Shown here piece after piece: positions 42,882-51,934 of a stretch of DNA of 64,000 nucleotides. A program made the position numbers and the translations under genes. The DNA is from Paractinoplanes durhamensis (GTDB taxonomy: Bacteria > Actinomycetota > Actinomycetes > Mycobacteriales > Micromonosporaceae). The stretch's first letter is position 1, and every line of letters starts with the position of its first letter. Where the stretch lies: the NCBI RefSeq assembly GCF_016862175.1, contig NZ_BOML01000035.1, forward strand, positions 102,860-166,859. The letters run 5' to 3'. Below the pieces are notes generated by a model, which did not search any database, was not told where the DNA came from, and saw only the letters and a program-made list of their open reading frames with translations.

Positions 42882-44708
42882 ATGCTGAAGGCCCTGCTGA
42901 TACCTCTACTTCTGACGGCTTTCACGCCGGCGCCGGCGGCCGCTGCCGACCCTGGTTGGGCCGCTCCGCTGAGCACCCGCGGGCGCTACATCGTCGACGC
43001 GAACGGCGATCGGTTCAAGCTCCGCTCGGCGAACTGGCACGGCGCGAGCGGCACCTGGAACGGTTCCGGCGACGTGAACAACGACGCCGATCACCATTCC
43101 GGGGAGAACTCCCGGCGCATTCCGATGGGCCTCGACCGGGCGTCGATCAGCACCATCGTGGCGAGTTTCCAGGACATCGGCATCAACAGCGTGCGGCTGC
43201 CTTTCTCCGACGAAATGCTGCGGGACGCGACGCCGGTCACCGGCGCCTTCGACGCCGGCCTCAACGGCCTGACCCCACTTCAGGTGTACGACCGGGTGGT
43301 CGCGGCCCTGACCGGCGCGGGACTCGCGGTGATTCTGAACAACCACACGAACACCACGAAGTGGTGCTGCGGAGTCGACGGCAACGAACGCTGGAACACC
43401 GCCCAGACCACCGCCGAGTGGGAGGAGAACTGGCTGTTCATGGTGCGGCGCTATCGCGACAATCCGCGGGTGGTCGGCGCCGACCTCTACAACGAGGTGC
43501 GCCGCAACGTCCTCGACGACCCGAACTGGGGCGGCGGTGACGACCACGACTGGTTCGCGGCGTCGCAGCACCTCGGCGACCGGATTCTGCGCGAGGCCAA
43601 TCCGAATCTGCTGATCATCGTGGAGGGCATCAACTGGACCGGTATTCCGGTCGACGGTTTCGCGCACGGCCGGCCCACCCTCACCCCGGTCCGCACCCTC
43701 TCGCACACCCTTGTCACGTCGGGGAAGCTCGTCTATTCGGCGCACTTCTACGACTACACCGGCCCCAATCACAGCGGCGCGACCGGCATCGGCGAGACGA
43801 GCGATCCGCGCTACCGGGACATGTCCCGCGACGAGCTGTTCAACGTGCTGAACCGGGACGCATTTTTCGTCAGCGGAGAAGCCGGTCAGCATTTCACCGC
43901 GCCGGTCTGGATCAGCGAATTCGGGGTCGACGCGGGTTCGGCCCCCGGTTCGCTGCAACGGCAGTGGTTCGCCAACTTCACCGACTACCTCATTCAGACC
44001 GACGCCGACTTCGCCTATTGGCCGGCCGTCGGCTGGCTGGAGAACCGTGGCGTGAACAACTGGGCGCTGCTGTTCTGGGACCGTTCCGGCGGTTTCGACT
44101 CGGTGCGGAGCGATTGGCGCTACGACGCCTGGAACCGCCTGGTCACCTCGGGCAAGTCCGGTTATGTCGCGCCGGTCGCGCGCTGGTCGATGCTCAGCCC
44201 CGACCGCGGCGATTTCATCGCGTCGTCGCTGCTGCGCGACCGCCCGGACTGGGATTCGGGCGCCCGCAAAGCCGCGTGCCCGGACGGGCAACGCCTGATC
44301 GGCCTGGCCCACAAAGGCAACCGCGGATTGTGTACGGATACCTCAGGCGCCGCCGTCTGGACCAGTTACCAGTCCGTCACCGACGAGCGTTATGTCACCA
44401 CCGACTGGGCGTCCGGCTACACGAAGTTCCAATGCCCGGCCGGTTCCCTGCTGGTCGGTTACGCGGTCCGCGGCGCCGCGATGTCGAGCGCCCTCTGCGC
44501 CGCCACCGGCGCTTTTGCCGGGGCCGGCCGGACGGTCTGGTTCGACCGCGGCGACAACCGTCCGGCCGGCAATCCCGGTGGTGAATTCGCCACCGGCAAC
44601 TACAAGGGTCAGTGCGCGAACGACGAATACGTGGCCGGGATCGCCTGGACCGGCCGGATCGGCTCGTCCCGCACTCCGGACGCGCTCTACTGCCGCCGCC
44701 TGGCGTAA
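42882..44708 (+). CDS. Secreted glycoside hydrolase family 5 enzyme with C-terminal Cys-rich domain
   Basis: This protein of 608 residues has a signal peptide (MLKALLIPLLLTAFTPAPAA) cleaved near residue 20. Its catalytic (beta/alpha)8 barrel runs to about residue 420, with acid/base Glu205 in LYNEVRR and nucleophile Glu346 in WISEFGV. The insert TKWCCGVDGNERW sits near the substrate cleft. The last 170 residues form a separate domain with paired Cys (KAACPDGQRLIGLAHKGNRG, FQCPAGSLLVGYAVRG, GQCANDEYVAGIAW) in a threefold repeating pattern, perhaps a carbohydrate-binding module. The substrate is probably a beta-glucan or mannan. ATG 42882 has GAGGAG upstream; a strong terminator follows. Confidence 0.9.
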   Translation: MLKALLIPLLLTAFTPAPAAAADPGWAAPLSTRGRYIVDANGDRFKLRSANWHGASGTWNGSGDVNNDADHHSGENSRRIPMGLDRASISTIVASFQDIGINSVRLPFSDEMLRDATPVTGAFDAGLNGLTPLQVYDRVVAALTGAGLAVILNNHTNTTKWCCGVDGNERWNTAQTTAEWEENWLFMVRRYRDNPRVVGADLYNEVRRNVLDDPNWGGGDDHDWFAASQHLGDRILREANPNLLIIVEGINWTGIPVDGFAHGRPTLTPVRTLSHTLVTSGKLVYSAHFYDYTGPNHSGATGIGETSDPRYRDMSRDELFNVLNRDAFFVSGEAGQHFTAPVWISEFGVDAGSAPGSLQRQWFANFTDYLIQTDADFAYWPAVGWLENRGVNNWALLFWDRSGGFDSVRSDWRYDAWNRLVTSGKSGYVAPVARWSMLSPDRGDFIASSLLRDRPDWDSGARKAACPDGQRLIGLAHKGNRGLCTDTSGAAVWTSYQSVTDERYVTTDWASGYTKFQCPAGSLLVGYAVRGAAMSSALCAATGAFAGAGRTVWFDRGDNRPAGNPGGEFATGNYKGQCANDEYVAGIAWTGRIGSSRTPDALYCRRLA

Positions 44709-44712
44709 AGAA

Positions 44713-44754
44713 CTGCCCGGCTCTTCCCCATGGCGGTGGGGAGAAGCCGGGCAG
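44713..44754. terminator. Bidirectional terminator between GH5 and dctA-like genes
   Basis: CTGCCCGGCT (44713-44722) pairs perfectly with AGCCGGGCAG (44745-44754), and TCCCCA with TGGGGA inside, leaving a six-base loop. The genes converge on this stem from both sides with only about 50 bases between stops. Confidence 0.85.
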
Positions 44755-44757
44755 CGG

Positions 44758-46110
44758 TCAGGACTCCCGGGCCGGCGCGGCCGGCACCGGATCTTTCTCC
44801 GCGGGCGGCTCGTCGAGCATCGTCGCCTCGTCGAACGGCAGCTCGCCGGCCAGCACCAGGTCGGCCCGCTCCCGGTCGATCTCCCGGGTCCACGTGCCGA
44901 CCAGCACCGTCGCGACCGCGTTGCCGGCGAAGTTGGTCAGCGCCCGCGCCTCCGACATGAACCGGTCGATGCCGACGATCAGGCCGACCCCGTCGACCAG
45001 GTCGGGCCGGTGACTCTGCAGCCCACCGGCCAGGGTGGCCAGGCCCGCACCGGTGATGCCGGCCGCGCCCTTCGAGGCGATGATCATGAAGGCCAGCAGG
45101 GATACCTGCTCGCCGATCGACAGCGGGTCACCCATCGCCTCGGCGATGAACAGCGACGCCATGGTCAGGTAGATGGCCGTGCCGTCCAGGTTGAACGAGT
45201 AGCCGACCGGCACCGTGATGCCGACGACCGGCTTGCTGACCCCGAGGTGCTCCATCTTCGCGATCAGCCGGGGCAGCGCCGACTCCGACGACGAGGTCGA
45301 CACGATCAGCAGGAACTCCCGGGCCAGGTAGCGCAGCAGCAGGAAGATGTTCATCCGGGCGAACGTCCACAGGATGACCGCGAGCACCCCGAACACGAAG
45401 ATCGCGCAGGTGACGTAGAAGCCGAGCATGATCTGGGCGAGGCTCTTCAGCGCGTCCACCCCGGTCTCGCCGACCACCGCCGCCATCGCGCCGAACGCAC
45501 CGATCGGCGCCAGCCACATGATCATCGCGAGGATCTTGAAGACCACCTTCTGGGTGAGCTCGATGCCGCGCAGCACCGGCTCGCCGGCCCGGCCGAGGGC
45601 CTGCACCGCGAAGCCGACCAGCAGCGCCACCAGCAGCGCCGGCAGCACCTCGCCGCCGGTCAGCGCGGAGAACAGCGTCTTCGGGATGACGCCGAGCAGG
45701 AAGTCGGCCAGCCCGGTGTGGGCGGCGCCGCTGGCCTGCTTCTGCCCGGCCGCGGCCGCCGCGTCGTTCAGGTGCAGCCCCGAGCCGGGGTGGATGATGT
45801 TGCCGACGATCAGGCCGATCGCGAGGGCCACCGTGGACATGATCAGGAAGTAGCCCAGGGCCAGCCCGCCGACCCGGCCGACCTTCGCGGCCTGCCGGAT
45901 CGAGCCGATGCCGAGCACGATCGTGCAGAAGATGACCGGCACGATCATCATCTTGATCAGGTTGACGAAGCCGGTGCCGATCGGCTTCAGCTCCTTGGCG
46001 AAATCCGGGAACAGCAGGCCGACGGCGATGCCGAGCAGGACCGCGACGATCACCGCCAGGTACAGGAAGTGAGTTCGGTCCCGCCGGACCGGTGGGGATG
46101 TGGGCTCCAT
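44758..46110 (-). CDS. dctA: C4-dicarboxylate:cation symporter (DAACS/DctA family)
   Basis: This 450-residue transporter has the hallmarks of the glutamate/aspartate/C4-dicarboxylate family: VNLIKMMIVPVIFCTIVLGI, the Ser-rich hairpin STSSSESALPRL, the NLDGTAIYLTMA helix and the AGITGAGLATLAG hairpin that holds the substrate. It takes up succinate, fumarate, malate or a related acid together with protons or sodium. The divergent CitA/CitB-type two-component pair only 39 bases away almost certainly controls it. ATG 46110 begins MEPTSPPVRRDRT. Confidence 0.93.
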   Translation of the reverse strand: MEPTSPPVRRDRTHFLYLAVIVAVLLGIAVGLLFPDFAKELKPIGTGFVNLIKMMIVPVIFCTIVLGIGSIRQAAKVGRVGGLALGYFLIMSTVALAIGLIVGNIIHPGSGLHLNDAAAAAGQKQASGAAHTGLADFLLGVIPKTLFSALTGGEVLPALLVALLVGFAVQALGRAGEPVLRGIELTQKVVFKILAMIMWLAPIGAFGAMAAVVGETGVDALKSLAQIMLGFYVTCAIFVFGVLAVILWTFARMNIFLLLRYLAREFLLIVSTSSSESALPRLIAKMEHLGVSKPVVGITVPVGYSFNLDGTAIYLTMASLFIAEAMGDPLSIGEQVSLLAFMIIASKGAAGITGAGLATLAGGLQSHRPDLVDGVGLIVGIDRFMSEARALTNFAGNAVATVLVGTWTREIDRERADLVLAGELPFDEATMLDEPPAEKDPVPAAPARES

Positions 46111-46149
46111 ACCGCAGAATGTGGCCCAGGTCTCACTCCGGGGGCACCA

Positions 46150-47718
46150 TTGCGTTCATTCTGTTCACCACGCCGAAACCGGACACGCTGGAGCATCGCG
46201 CGCCAATTGTTCGTCCTGCAGGTCCTGGTCGTGACGTCGCTGGTGGCGATCGGCACGGCCGGTGCGGCCCTGCTCGCCCGGGACGACGCGGCCCAGGCCG
46301 CCGTCGACCAGGTGATCGGCATCGCCGAGTCGATCGCGCACGCCCCCACGGTCATCGACGCCGTCCGGTCGCCCGATCCGTCGGCGGTGCTCCAGCCGTA
46401 CGCCGAAAGCGTCCGGATCGCCACCCGGACCGACTTCATCGTGGTGATGGCGCCGGACCGCACCCGCTGGTCCCACCCCACCGTGTCCCTGATCGGAAAG
46501 CCGTTCATCGGCAACATCGACGCCGCCCTCGGCGGCGGCCGCGTGGTGGAGACCCACGTCGGCACCCTCGGCGAATCGGTGCGCACGGTGGTGCCGGTGC
46601 ATGCTCCCGACGGCACGGTGATCGCCCTGGTCTCGGTCGGCATCATCACCGACGCGATCAACCAGCGGCTGCTGGACCGCGCCCCCGTCGTGCTCATCCC
46701 GACGGCCTTGGCGCTGCTGCTGGCGGCGGCGGTCTCGTGGCTGCTCAGCCGCCGCCTGAGCCGGCAGACGCACGGCCTCGGCCCGGCCGAGATGACCAGG
46801 ATGTACGAGTACCACGACGCCGTCCTGCACTCGGTCCGCGAGGGCCTGATCGTGGTCGACCGCGGCGGCCAGGTCACCCTCATGAACGATTCGGCCCGCC
46901 GCCTGCTCTCCCTGCGCCCCGGCGAGACCGGCGTGCCGCCGGCGATCACCCGGCTGCTCACCGCCGCCGAGCCGGCCGAGGACGAGCCGGTGCTGGTCGG
47001 CGACCGGGTGCTGGTGGCCAACCAGCGGGTGATCCGCTCCGGCGGCCACACCGTCGGCACGGTCCTGACCCTGCGCGACCACACCGAGCTGCGCGAACTC
47101 ACCGGCGAGCTGGACTCGGTGCGGGGCCTCACCGAGGCACTGCGGTCGCAGGCGCACGAGGCGGCAAACCGCCTGCACACGGTGCTGACGATGGTCGAGC
47201 TGGGCCGCACCGACGAGGCCGTCCGCCTGGCCACCGCCGAGCTGGAGATCGCCCAGCAGCTGACCGACCAGGTGATGGGCGCGGTGAGCGAGCCGGCCCT
47301 GGCGGCCCTGCTGCTGGGCAAGTCGGCCCAGGCCGCCGAACGCGGCGTACAGCTGATCGTCGACGATGGTTCACACATCGACGAGACCGCCCTGGCCAGC
47401 CGCGACCTGCTCACGGTGGTCGGCAACCTGGTCGACAACGCCCTCGAGGCGGTGACCGGCACGCCCCTGCCCCGAACGGTGACGGTGCTGCTGGTGGCGA
47501 ACAACGGCGAGGTGCGGGTCAAGGTCAGCGACACCGGCCCCGGCATGACCGACGAGGCCGCCGCCTTCCGGCGCGGCTGGACCACGAAAGAACGAGGGAG
47601 AGGCGTCGGCTTGTCACTGGTCCGGCAGGTTATTGAGAGGTACGGCGGTGAGCACTCGGTAGCCCCCGCCCCCGGCGGCGGCACCGTGATCACGGTCCGA
47701 TTGCCGGTGCCGTCATGA
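46150..47718 (+). CDS. CitA/DcuS-type sensor histidine kinase
   Basis: This protein of 522 residues has TM1 (LFVLQVLVVTSLVAIGTAGA), an extracytoplasmic PAS-like sensor (TDFIVVMAPDRTRWSHP typical of CitA/DcuS), and TM2 (VVLIPTALALLLAAAVSWLL). A cytoplasmic PAS domain follows, and a DHp region with the His in LRSQAHEAANRLHTVL. The ATPase domain has VVGNLVDNALEAV and VGLSLVRQVI. No ATG or GTG is found in frame upstream of the first TM; TTG 46150 with a GGGGG site is the likely start. Its stop overlaps the regulator gene (ATGA). It probably senses extracellular dicarboxylates. Confidence 0.92.
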   Translation: MRSFCSPRRNRTRWSIARQLFVLQVLVVTSLVAIGTAGAALLARDDAAQAAVDQVIGIAESIAHAPTVIDAVRSPDPSAVLQPYAESVRIATRTDFIVVMAPDRTRWSHPTVSLIGKPFIGNIDAALGGGRVVETHVGTLGESVRTVVPVHAPDGTVIALVSVGIITDAINQRLLDRAPVVLIPTALALLLAAAVSWLLSRRLSRQTHGLGPAEMTRMYEYHDAVLHSVREGLIVVDRGGQVTLMNDSARRLLSLRPGETGVPPAITRLLTAAEPAEDEPVLVGDRVLVANQRVIRSGGHTVGTVLTLRDHTELRELTGELDSVRGLTEALRSQAHEAANRLHTVLTMVELGRTDEAVRLATAELEIAQQLTDQVMGAVSEPALAALLLGKSAQAAERGVQLIVDDGSHIDETALASRDLLTVVGNLVDNALEAVTGTPLPRTVTVLLVANNGEVRVKVSDTGPGMTDEAAAFRRGWTTKERGRGVGLSLVRQVIERYGGEHSVAPAPGGGTVITVRLPVPS

Positions 47719-48398
47719 CCACCATCCGAGTCCTGGTGGTCGAGGACGAACCGCTGATCGCCGAGGCCCACGCGGCCTACACCCTGCGGGTGGAGGGTTT
47801 CGCGGTAGCCGGCGTAGCCCACACCGCCCAGCAGGCGATGGCCACGCTGCGCACCACCCCGGTGGATCTGCTCCTGCTGGACCTGAACCTGCCAGACATG
47901 AACGGCCTGGACATGTGCCGCTCACTGCGAGCGGCAGGCATGGCCACCGACGTCCTGGTGGTGACCTCAGCCCGAGATTTGGCCGTGGTCCGCGCCGCGG
48001 TCTCCCTGGGCGTGACCCACTACCTGCTGAAGCCGTTCACGTTCGCCACGTTCCGCGAAAAGCTGCTGGGCTACGCCCGCTACCGAACAGCCTTGCTGAG
48101 CACCGAGCCGGCCGCCGCCCAGCACGAGATAGACCGGGCATTCGCCGCCCTCCGGGGTTCGTCCCCCGACACCCTCCCGAAGGGCCTGGACCAGAAAACC
48201 CTCGACCTGGTCCTGACCGCGCTACGCGCGGCCCCCGGCCCGGCCGGCCTGTCGGCCGCCGAGGTAGGCACCCGCATGGGCGCGTCCCGGGTGACCGCCC
48301 GCCGCTACCTGGAGCACCTGGCCGAGACCGGCCGGGTCGTCCGCAGCCCCCGCTACGGCGGTCCCGGCCGGCCCGAGGTGGAGTACCGCCGGGTGTAG
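47715..48398 (+). CDS. CitB/DcuR-type response regulator
   Basis: This 227-residue regulator has a receiver with EDEP after strand 1, phospho-acceptor Asp in LLLLDLNLPDMNG and Lys in YLLKPFTF. The output part is the CitB-type HTH (GLSAAEVGTRMGASRVTARR, then YLEHLAETGRVVRSP), distinct from the NarL HTH. It is coupled to the sensor kinase by a four-base overlap and probably activates the divergent dicarboxylate transporter gene. Its stop is directly adjacent to that of the converging excalibur gene. Confidence 0.94.
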   Translation: MTTIRVLVVEDEPLIAEAHAAYTLRVEGFAVAGVAHTAQQAMATLRTTPVDLLLLDLNLPDMNGLDMCRSLRAAGMATDVLVVTSARDLAVVRAAVSLGVTHYLLKPFTFATFREKLLGYARYRTALLSTEPAAAQHEIDRAFAALRGSSPDTLPKGLDQKTLDLVLTALRAAPGPAGLSAAEVGTRMGASRVTARRYLEHLAETGRVVRSPRYGGPGRPEVEYRRV

Positions 48399-48674
48399 TT
48401 ACTTCTTCTCGCAGGCGACGCCGTCCTTGTCGCGGTCCAGCGCCTTGTTCTTGTTGTAGGCGGCCGTGTAGACCTTGAAGGTCGTGACCGGCTTGCCGCT
48501 CTTGACCTTGTCCTTCGCGCCCTTCTTGGCGACGCCGTGCTTGTAGACCTTCTGCAGCGCCGTGCAGTTCTTGTACTTCACCGGTTTCGGCAGGGCCTGG
48601 GCCGGTGCGGCGAGGCCGAACAGCCCGAACGCGGTGACAGCGGCGACGACGATCGGAACCGTCTTGCGGGTCAT
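48399..48674 (-). CDS. Secreted excalibur calcium-binding domain protein
   Basis: This 91-residue protein has a signal peptide (MTRKTVPIVVAAVTAFGLFG, with cleavage near AQA). The excalibur domain ends with DRDKDGVACE, a DxDxDGxxCE calcium loop, and the partner Cys is in YKNCTALQKVY. Such proteins are cell-surface or secreted and may bind calcium in the envelope. ATG 48674 is chosen because a signal peptide follows and GGAGAG is upstream. It converges on the CitB-type gene with no spacing. Confidence 0.92.
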   Translation of the reverse strand: MTRKTVPIVVAAVTAFGLFGLAAPAQALPKPVKYKNCTALQKVYKHGVAKKGAKDKVKSGKPVTTFKVYTAAYNKNKALDRDKDGVACEKK

Positions 48675-48786
48675 CAGCTCTCCGTAATTGTCGGTGGACG
48701 AGCCGCCATTGAAACGCCGTCGGTGGGCCGCCGCGATCGCCCGCAAGGGCGACCCCGGATCGGCCGATCCGGTCAGTGCCAATGAA

Positions 48787-49611
48787 TCACGGTCGGTGCA
48801 GTAGCGTTCCGTCGAGGACGGTGACCGCCCGGCCGGTCAGCTCGACCCGGTCGCCGCGCACGGCCGTGCCGACCACGCCGCTGCGGGCGGACACCTGCAG
48901 GCCGGTCAGCTCGGTGCGGCCCAGACGCTGCGACCAGTAGGGCGCGAGCATGGTGTGCGCGCTGCCGGTCACCGGGTCCTCGTCGACGCCGACCGCGGGA
49001 CCGAAGAAGCGGGACACGAAGTCGTGGTCGCCGCCCGGGTCGGCGGGCGCGGTGACGACGACGCCGCGCATTCCGGTGCCGGGGCGCAGGCCGGCCACGG
49101 CGCGCAGGTCCGGGCGCAACGTCCGTACGCAAGTCTCGTCTTGAAGAACCGCAAGCAGGTCGCCGAGCTGTTCCGACCAGAAGATCGCCTCGGCGGTCGC
49201 GCCGAGCGCCGCGGTCAGGCCGGCCGGCGCCGGCACCTCGACCGGCGGTGAAACCGGAAAGTCCAGCGTGATGAGGCCGTCGCCGGCGACCCGGGCGGTG
49301 AGCAGGCCGCTGAGCGTCTCGAACCGATACGTTCCCGGCCCACCGGCGTCGGTGGCAAGCGCGTGGGCGGTGGCGAGCGTGGCGTGCCCGCACAGCTTCA
49401 CTTCGACCGCCGGGGTGAACCAGCGCAGCGCCCAATCCTCGCCGCCGCTCCCGAGCGGCCGGGCGAATGCCGTCTCCGACAGGTTCAGCTCGGCCGCCAC
49501 CCGCCGCATCCAGGTCTCGTCCGGCCAGTCGCCGGCGTCGAGCAGGCAGACGCCCGCGGGGTTGCCGGCGAACGGCCGGTCGGTGAACGCGTCAATGATC
49601 CGAATTCGCAC
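48787..49611 (-). CDS. PhzF family isomerase-like protein
   Basis: This 274-residue protein has the PhzF signatures: AFTDRPFAGNPAGVCLL, the catalytic Glu in AAELNLSETAFA, LCGHATLATAHAL and DEDPVTGSAH. The family has a diaminopimelate-epimerase fold and catalyses isomerisations without cofactor; most members have no known substrate. No phenazine genes are nearby. The start is GTG 49611. It is divergent from the cellulase gene, and the CebR-type box lies in their shared intergenic region nearer to the cellulase. Confidence 0.92.
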   Translation of the reverse strand: MRIRIIDAFTDRPFAGNPAGVCLLDAGDWPDETWMRRVAAELNLSETAFARPLGSGGEDWALRWFTPAVEVKLCGHATLATAHALATDAGGPGTYRFETLSGLLTARVAGDGLITLDFPVSPPVEVPAPAGLTAALGATAEAIFWSEQLGDLLAVLQDETCVRTLRPDLRAVAGLRPGTGMRGVVVTAPADPGGDHDFVSRFFGPAVGVDEDPVTGSAHTMLAPYWSQRLGRTELTGLQVSARSGVVGTAVRGDRVELTGRAVTVLDGTLLHRP

Positions 49612-49684
49612 GTCAATGACGCTACGAGCGCAACGGGCGCCGGTCGACGGCCAATCTCCGGGTTGCGGCTCTGTTCACCTGTTA

Positions 49685-49698
49685 TGGGAGCGCTCCCA
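49685..49698. promoter_or_regulatory. CebR/CelR-type operator upstream of the cellulase gene
   Basis: TGGGAGCGCTCCCA is a perfect 14-base palindrome identical to the operator described for the cellobiose-responsive LacI repressors CebR (Streptomyces) and CelR (Thermobifida). It ends 79 bases before the cellulase ATG. It predicts repression of this gene until cellobiose or cellotriose is present. The repressor gene is not in the window. Confidence 0.9.
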
Positions 49699-49777
49699 AT
49701 ATGTGAACTCATTGATTGACCTCGTTCGAATCATGACGTTAACGTGCGCGTCCACCCACGATCGACGAGGACCCCCC

Positions 49778-51853
49778 ATGACTCGGATCTCTCGCGGAAG
49801 GCGGCTGGCGCTGGCCGGCCTGGCCGCCGCGCTCACCGCCGGCGGCATCGCCGCGGCGACAACCTCCGCGGGCGCCGCGGCGGCCGGCTGCAAGGTGGAC
49901 TACAAGGTCGGCAGTCAGTGGTCCGGTGGCTTCACCGCCAACGTCGCGATCACCAACCTCGGCGACGCGCTGTCCGGATGGAAGTTGACCTGGGCATACG
50001 CGAACGGGCAGGCCGTCACCCAGGCGTGGAACGCGACGGTCACGCAGGCCGGAACGGCCGTCACCGCAACCAACGCCTCGTACAACGGAAACGTGGCGAG
50101 CGGCGGATCGGTGAGCTTCGGATTCAACGGGTCGTGGACCGGCTCCAACCCGGTGCCCACCGCGTTCACCCTCAACGGCACCGCCTGCACCGGCGCGACG
50201 GCGACGACCGCACCGACCACCACTCCTACGACGGCGCCCACCACAGCCCCGACGACCACGCCGCCCGCCGGGAACGCCGAGGCGACCGTCGCGGCCATGC
50301 AGCCCGGCTGGAACCTGGGCAACTCGTTCGACGCCACCGGGGCGGACGAGACCTCGTGGGGCAACCCCAAGGTGACCCAGGCGCTGCTCGACGGCGTCAA
50401 GGCGCAGGGCTTCAAGAGCATCCGGATCCCGGTCACCTGGGGTCAGCATCAGGGCGCGGCCCCGGCGTACACCATTGATTCGGCCTATCTGACCCGGGTC
50501 AAGGAGGTCGTCGACCAGGCGCTCGCCGACGGCTTCTACGTGATGATCAATATTCATCACGACTCGTGGCAGTGGATCAACACGATGCCGGCCAGCCACG
50601 ACACCGTGCTGACCCGCTACAACGCGACCTGGACGCAGATCGCCACCGCGTTCCGCGACGAGCCGGCCAAGCTGGTCTTCGAGAGCGTCAACGAGCCGCA
50701 GTTCACCGACGAGGCCCAGGCCCCGGCCCTGCTCAACGAGCTGAACACGTCGTTCCGCACGATCGTCCGCAACTCCGGCGGCACCAACGCGACCCGCCTG
50801 CTCGTGCTGCCGACCCTGAACACCTCGGCCGACCAGGCCAAACTCGACTCCCTCGCAACCACGATCGCCGCGCTCGGCGACAGGAACGTCGCCGCCACCG
50901 TGCACTACTACGGCTACTGGCCGTTCAGCGTGAACGTCGCCGGCACCACCACGTTCGACGCCACCACCCAGGCCGACCTGGTCGGATACCTCGACCGGGC
51001 GAACGCCGCGTTCACCGCCAAGGGCATCCCGGTGATCCTCGGCGAGTACGGCCTGCTCGGCTTCGACACCGCGATCGGCGCGATCGAGCAGGGCGAGAAG
51101 CTGAAGTTCTTCGAGTACCTGGGCTACTACGCGCGGCAGAAGAAGATCACCACCATGCTGTGGGACAACGGCCAGCACTTCGACCGTACGTCGCTGGTAT
51201 GGCACGACCCCGAGCTCTACGGCCAGATCAAGTCGAGCTGGACCACCCGCTCCGGCACCGCGTCGACCGACCAGATCTTCCTGCCGAAATCCGGCACCAT
51301 CCCCGCGAGGACGATCACCCTCAACCTCAACGGCACGACGTTCACCGCCCTGCGGCAGAACGGCAAAAACCTCGTGCAGGGCACGGATTACTCCCTCTCC
51401 GGCGATCAACTCACGCTCACTGCCGCCGCACTCACGCGACTGACAGGTTCCCGGGCGTACGGCGTGAATGCGCAGCTTTCCGTCGTCTTCTCCGCCGGTG
51501 TCCCCTGGCGGCTGGACATCCGCACCTCCGACATCCCGGTGCTGGCCGCCGCGACCGGCACCACCTCGGCGTTCGCCATCCCCACCACCTTCCGCGGGGA
51601 CGTGCTGGCCACCATGGAGGCGAAGTACGCCGACGGCACCAACGCCGGCCCGCAGAACTGGACGCCGTTCAAGGAGTTCGGCGCCAACCTCACGCCCGAC
51701 TACACGGCCGGCACGATCGGCCTGACCTCGACCTTCTTCGGCGAGGTCACCGACGGCAGCAAGGTGACGCTGACCCTGCACTTCTGGAGCGGCGCCACGG
51801 TCACCTACTACGTCACCAGGTCGGGCACGGCGGTCGCCGGCACCCTGTCCTGA
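49778..51853 (+). CDS. Secreted cellulase: CBM2-GH5-X2/Ig-CBM46-like
   Basis: This protein of 691 residues has a signal peptide (RRLALAGLAAALTAGGIAAA) and a CBM2 domain (about 38-135, CKVDYKVGSQWSGGF with flanking Cys and surface Trp). A Thr/Pro linker (about 137-163) and a GH5 domain (about 166-490) follow, with acid/base Glu at about 307 in SVNEPQF and nucleophile at about 422 in ILGEYGL. Then comes an X2/Ig-like module (about 499-595) and a terminal CBM46-like module (about 600-691, FKEFGANLTPDYTAG). This is the order of GH5_4 endoglucanases. A CebR-type box precedes it and a 17-base-pair terminator follows. Confidence 0.93.
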   Translation: MTRISRGRRLALAGLAAALTAGGIAAATTSAGAAAAGCKVDYKVGSQWSGGFTANVAITNLGDALSGWKLTWAYANGQAVTQAWNATVTQAGTAVTATNASYNGNVASGGSVSFGFNGSWTGSNPVPTAFTLNGTACTGATATTAPTTTPTTAPTTAPTTTPPAGNAEATVAAMQPGWNLGNSFDATGADETSWGNPKVTQALLDGVKAQGFKSIRIPVTWGQHQGAAPAYTIDSAYLTRVKEVVDQALADGFYVMINIHHDSWQWINTMPASHDTVLTRYNATWTQIATAFRDEPAKLVFESVNEPQFTDEAQAPALLNELNTSFRTIVRNSGGTNATRLLVLPTLNTSADQAKLDSLATTIAALGDRNVAATVHYYGYWPFSVNVAGTTTFDATTQADLVGYLDRANAAFTAKGIPVILGEYGLLGFDTAIGAIEQGEKLKFFEYLGYYARQKKITTMLWDNGQHFDRTSLVWHDPELYGQIKSSWTTRSGTASTDQIFLPKSGTIPARTITLNLNGTTFTALRQNGKNLVQGTDYSLSGDQLTLTAAALTRLTGSRAYGVNAQLSVVFSAGVPWRLDIRTSDIPVLAAATGTTSAFAIPTTFRGDVLATMEAKYADGTNAGPQNWTPFKEFGANLTPDYTAGTIGLTSTFFGEVTDGSKVTLTLHFWSGATVTYYVTRSGTAVAGTLS

Positions 51854-51866
51854 TCTTCACCGTCCG

Positions 51867-51908
51867 GGCCAGTTTCCACCCGGCCACCCGTCCGGGTGGA
51901 AACTGGCC
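51867..51908. terminator. Long-stem terminator after the cellulase gene
   Basis: GGCCAGTTTCCACCCGG (51867-51883) and CCGGGTGGAAACTGGCC (51892-51908) form a perfect 17-base-pair stem with an eight-base loop, 14 bases after the stop. It separates the cellulase from the ABC exporter operon. Confidence 0.9.
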
Positions 51909-51934
51909 GGACTCTGTCGGACCCCCGTGGCAGC

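Noticed and set aside
44392..46149. Upstream extension of the CitA-type kinase frame
   Set aside because: It runs antisense through the dicarboxylate carrier gene and has shadow composition; TTG 46150 directly precedes the first membrane helix.
48787..49611. Part of a phenazine biosynthesis cluster
   Set aside because: Only a PhzF-like protein is present; PhzA/B, D, E and G are absent, and most PhzF homologues are unrelated to phenazines.
49739..51781. 680-residue minus-strand frame antisense to the cellulase
   Set aside because: Shadow frame; the + strand has a signal peptide, CBM2, GH5 active-site residues and a regulated promoter.
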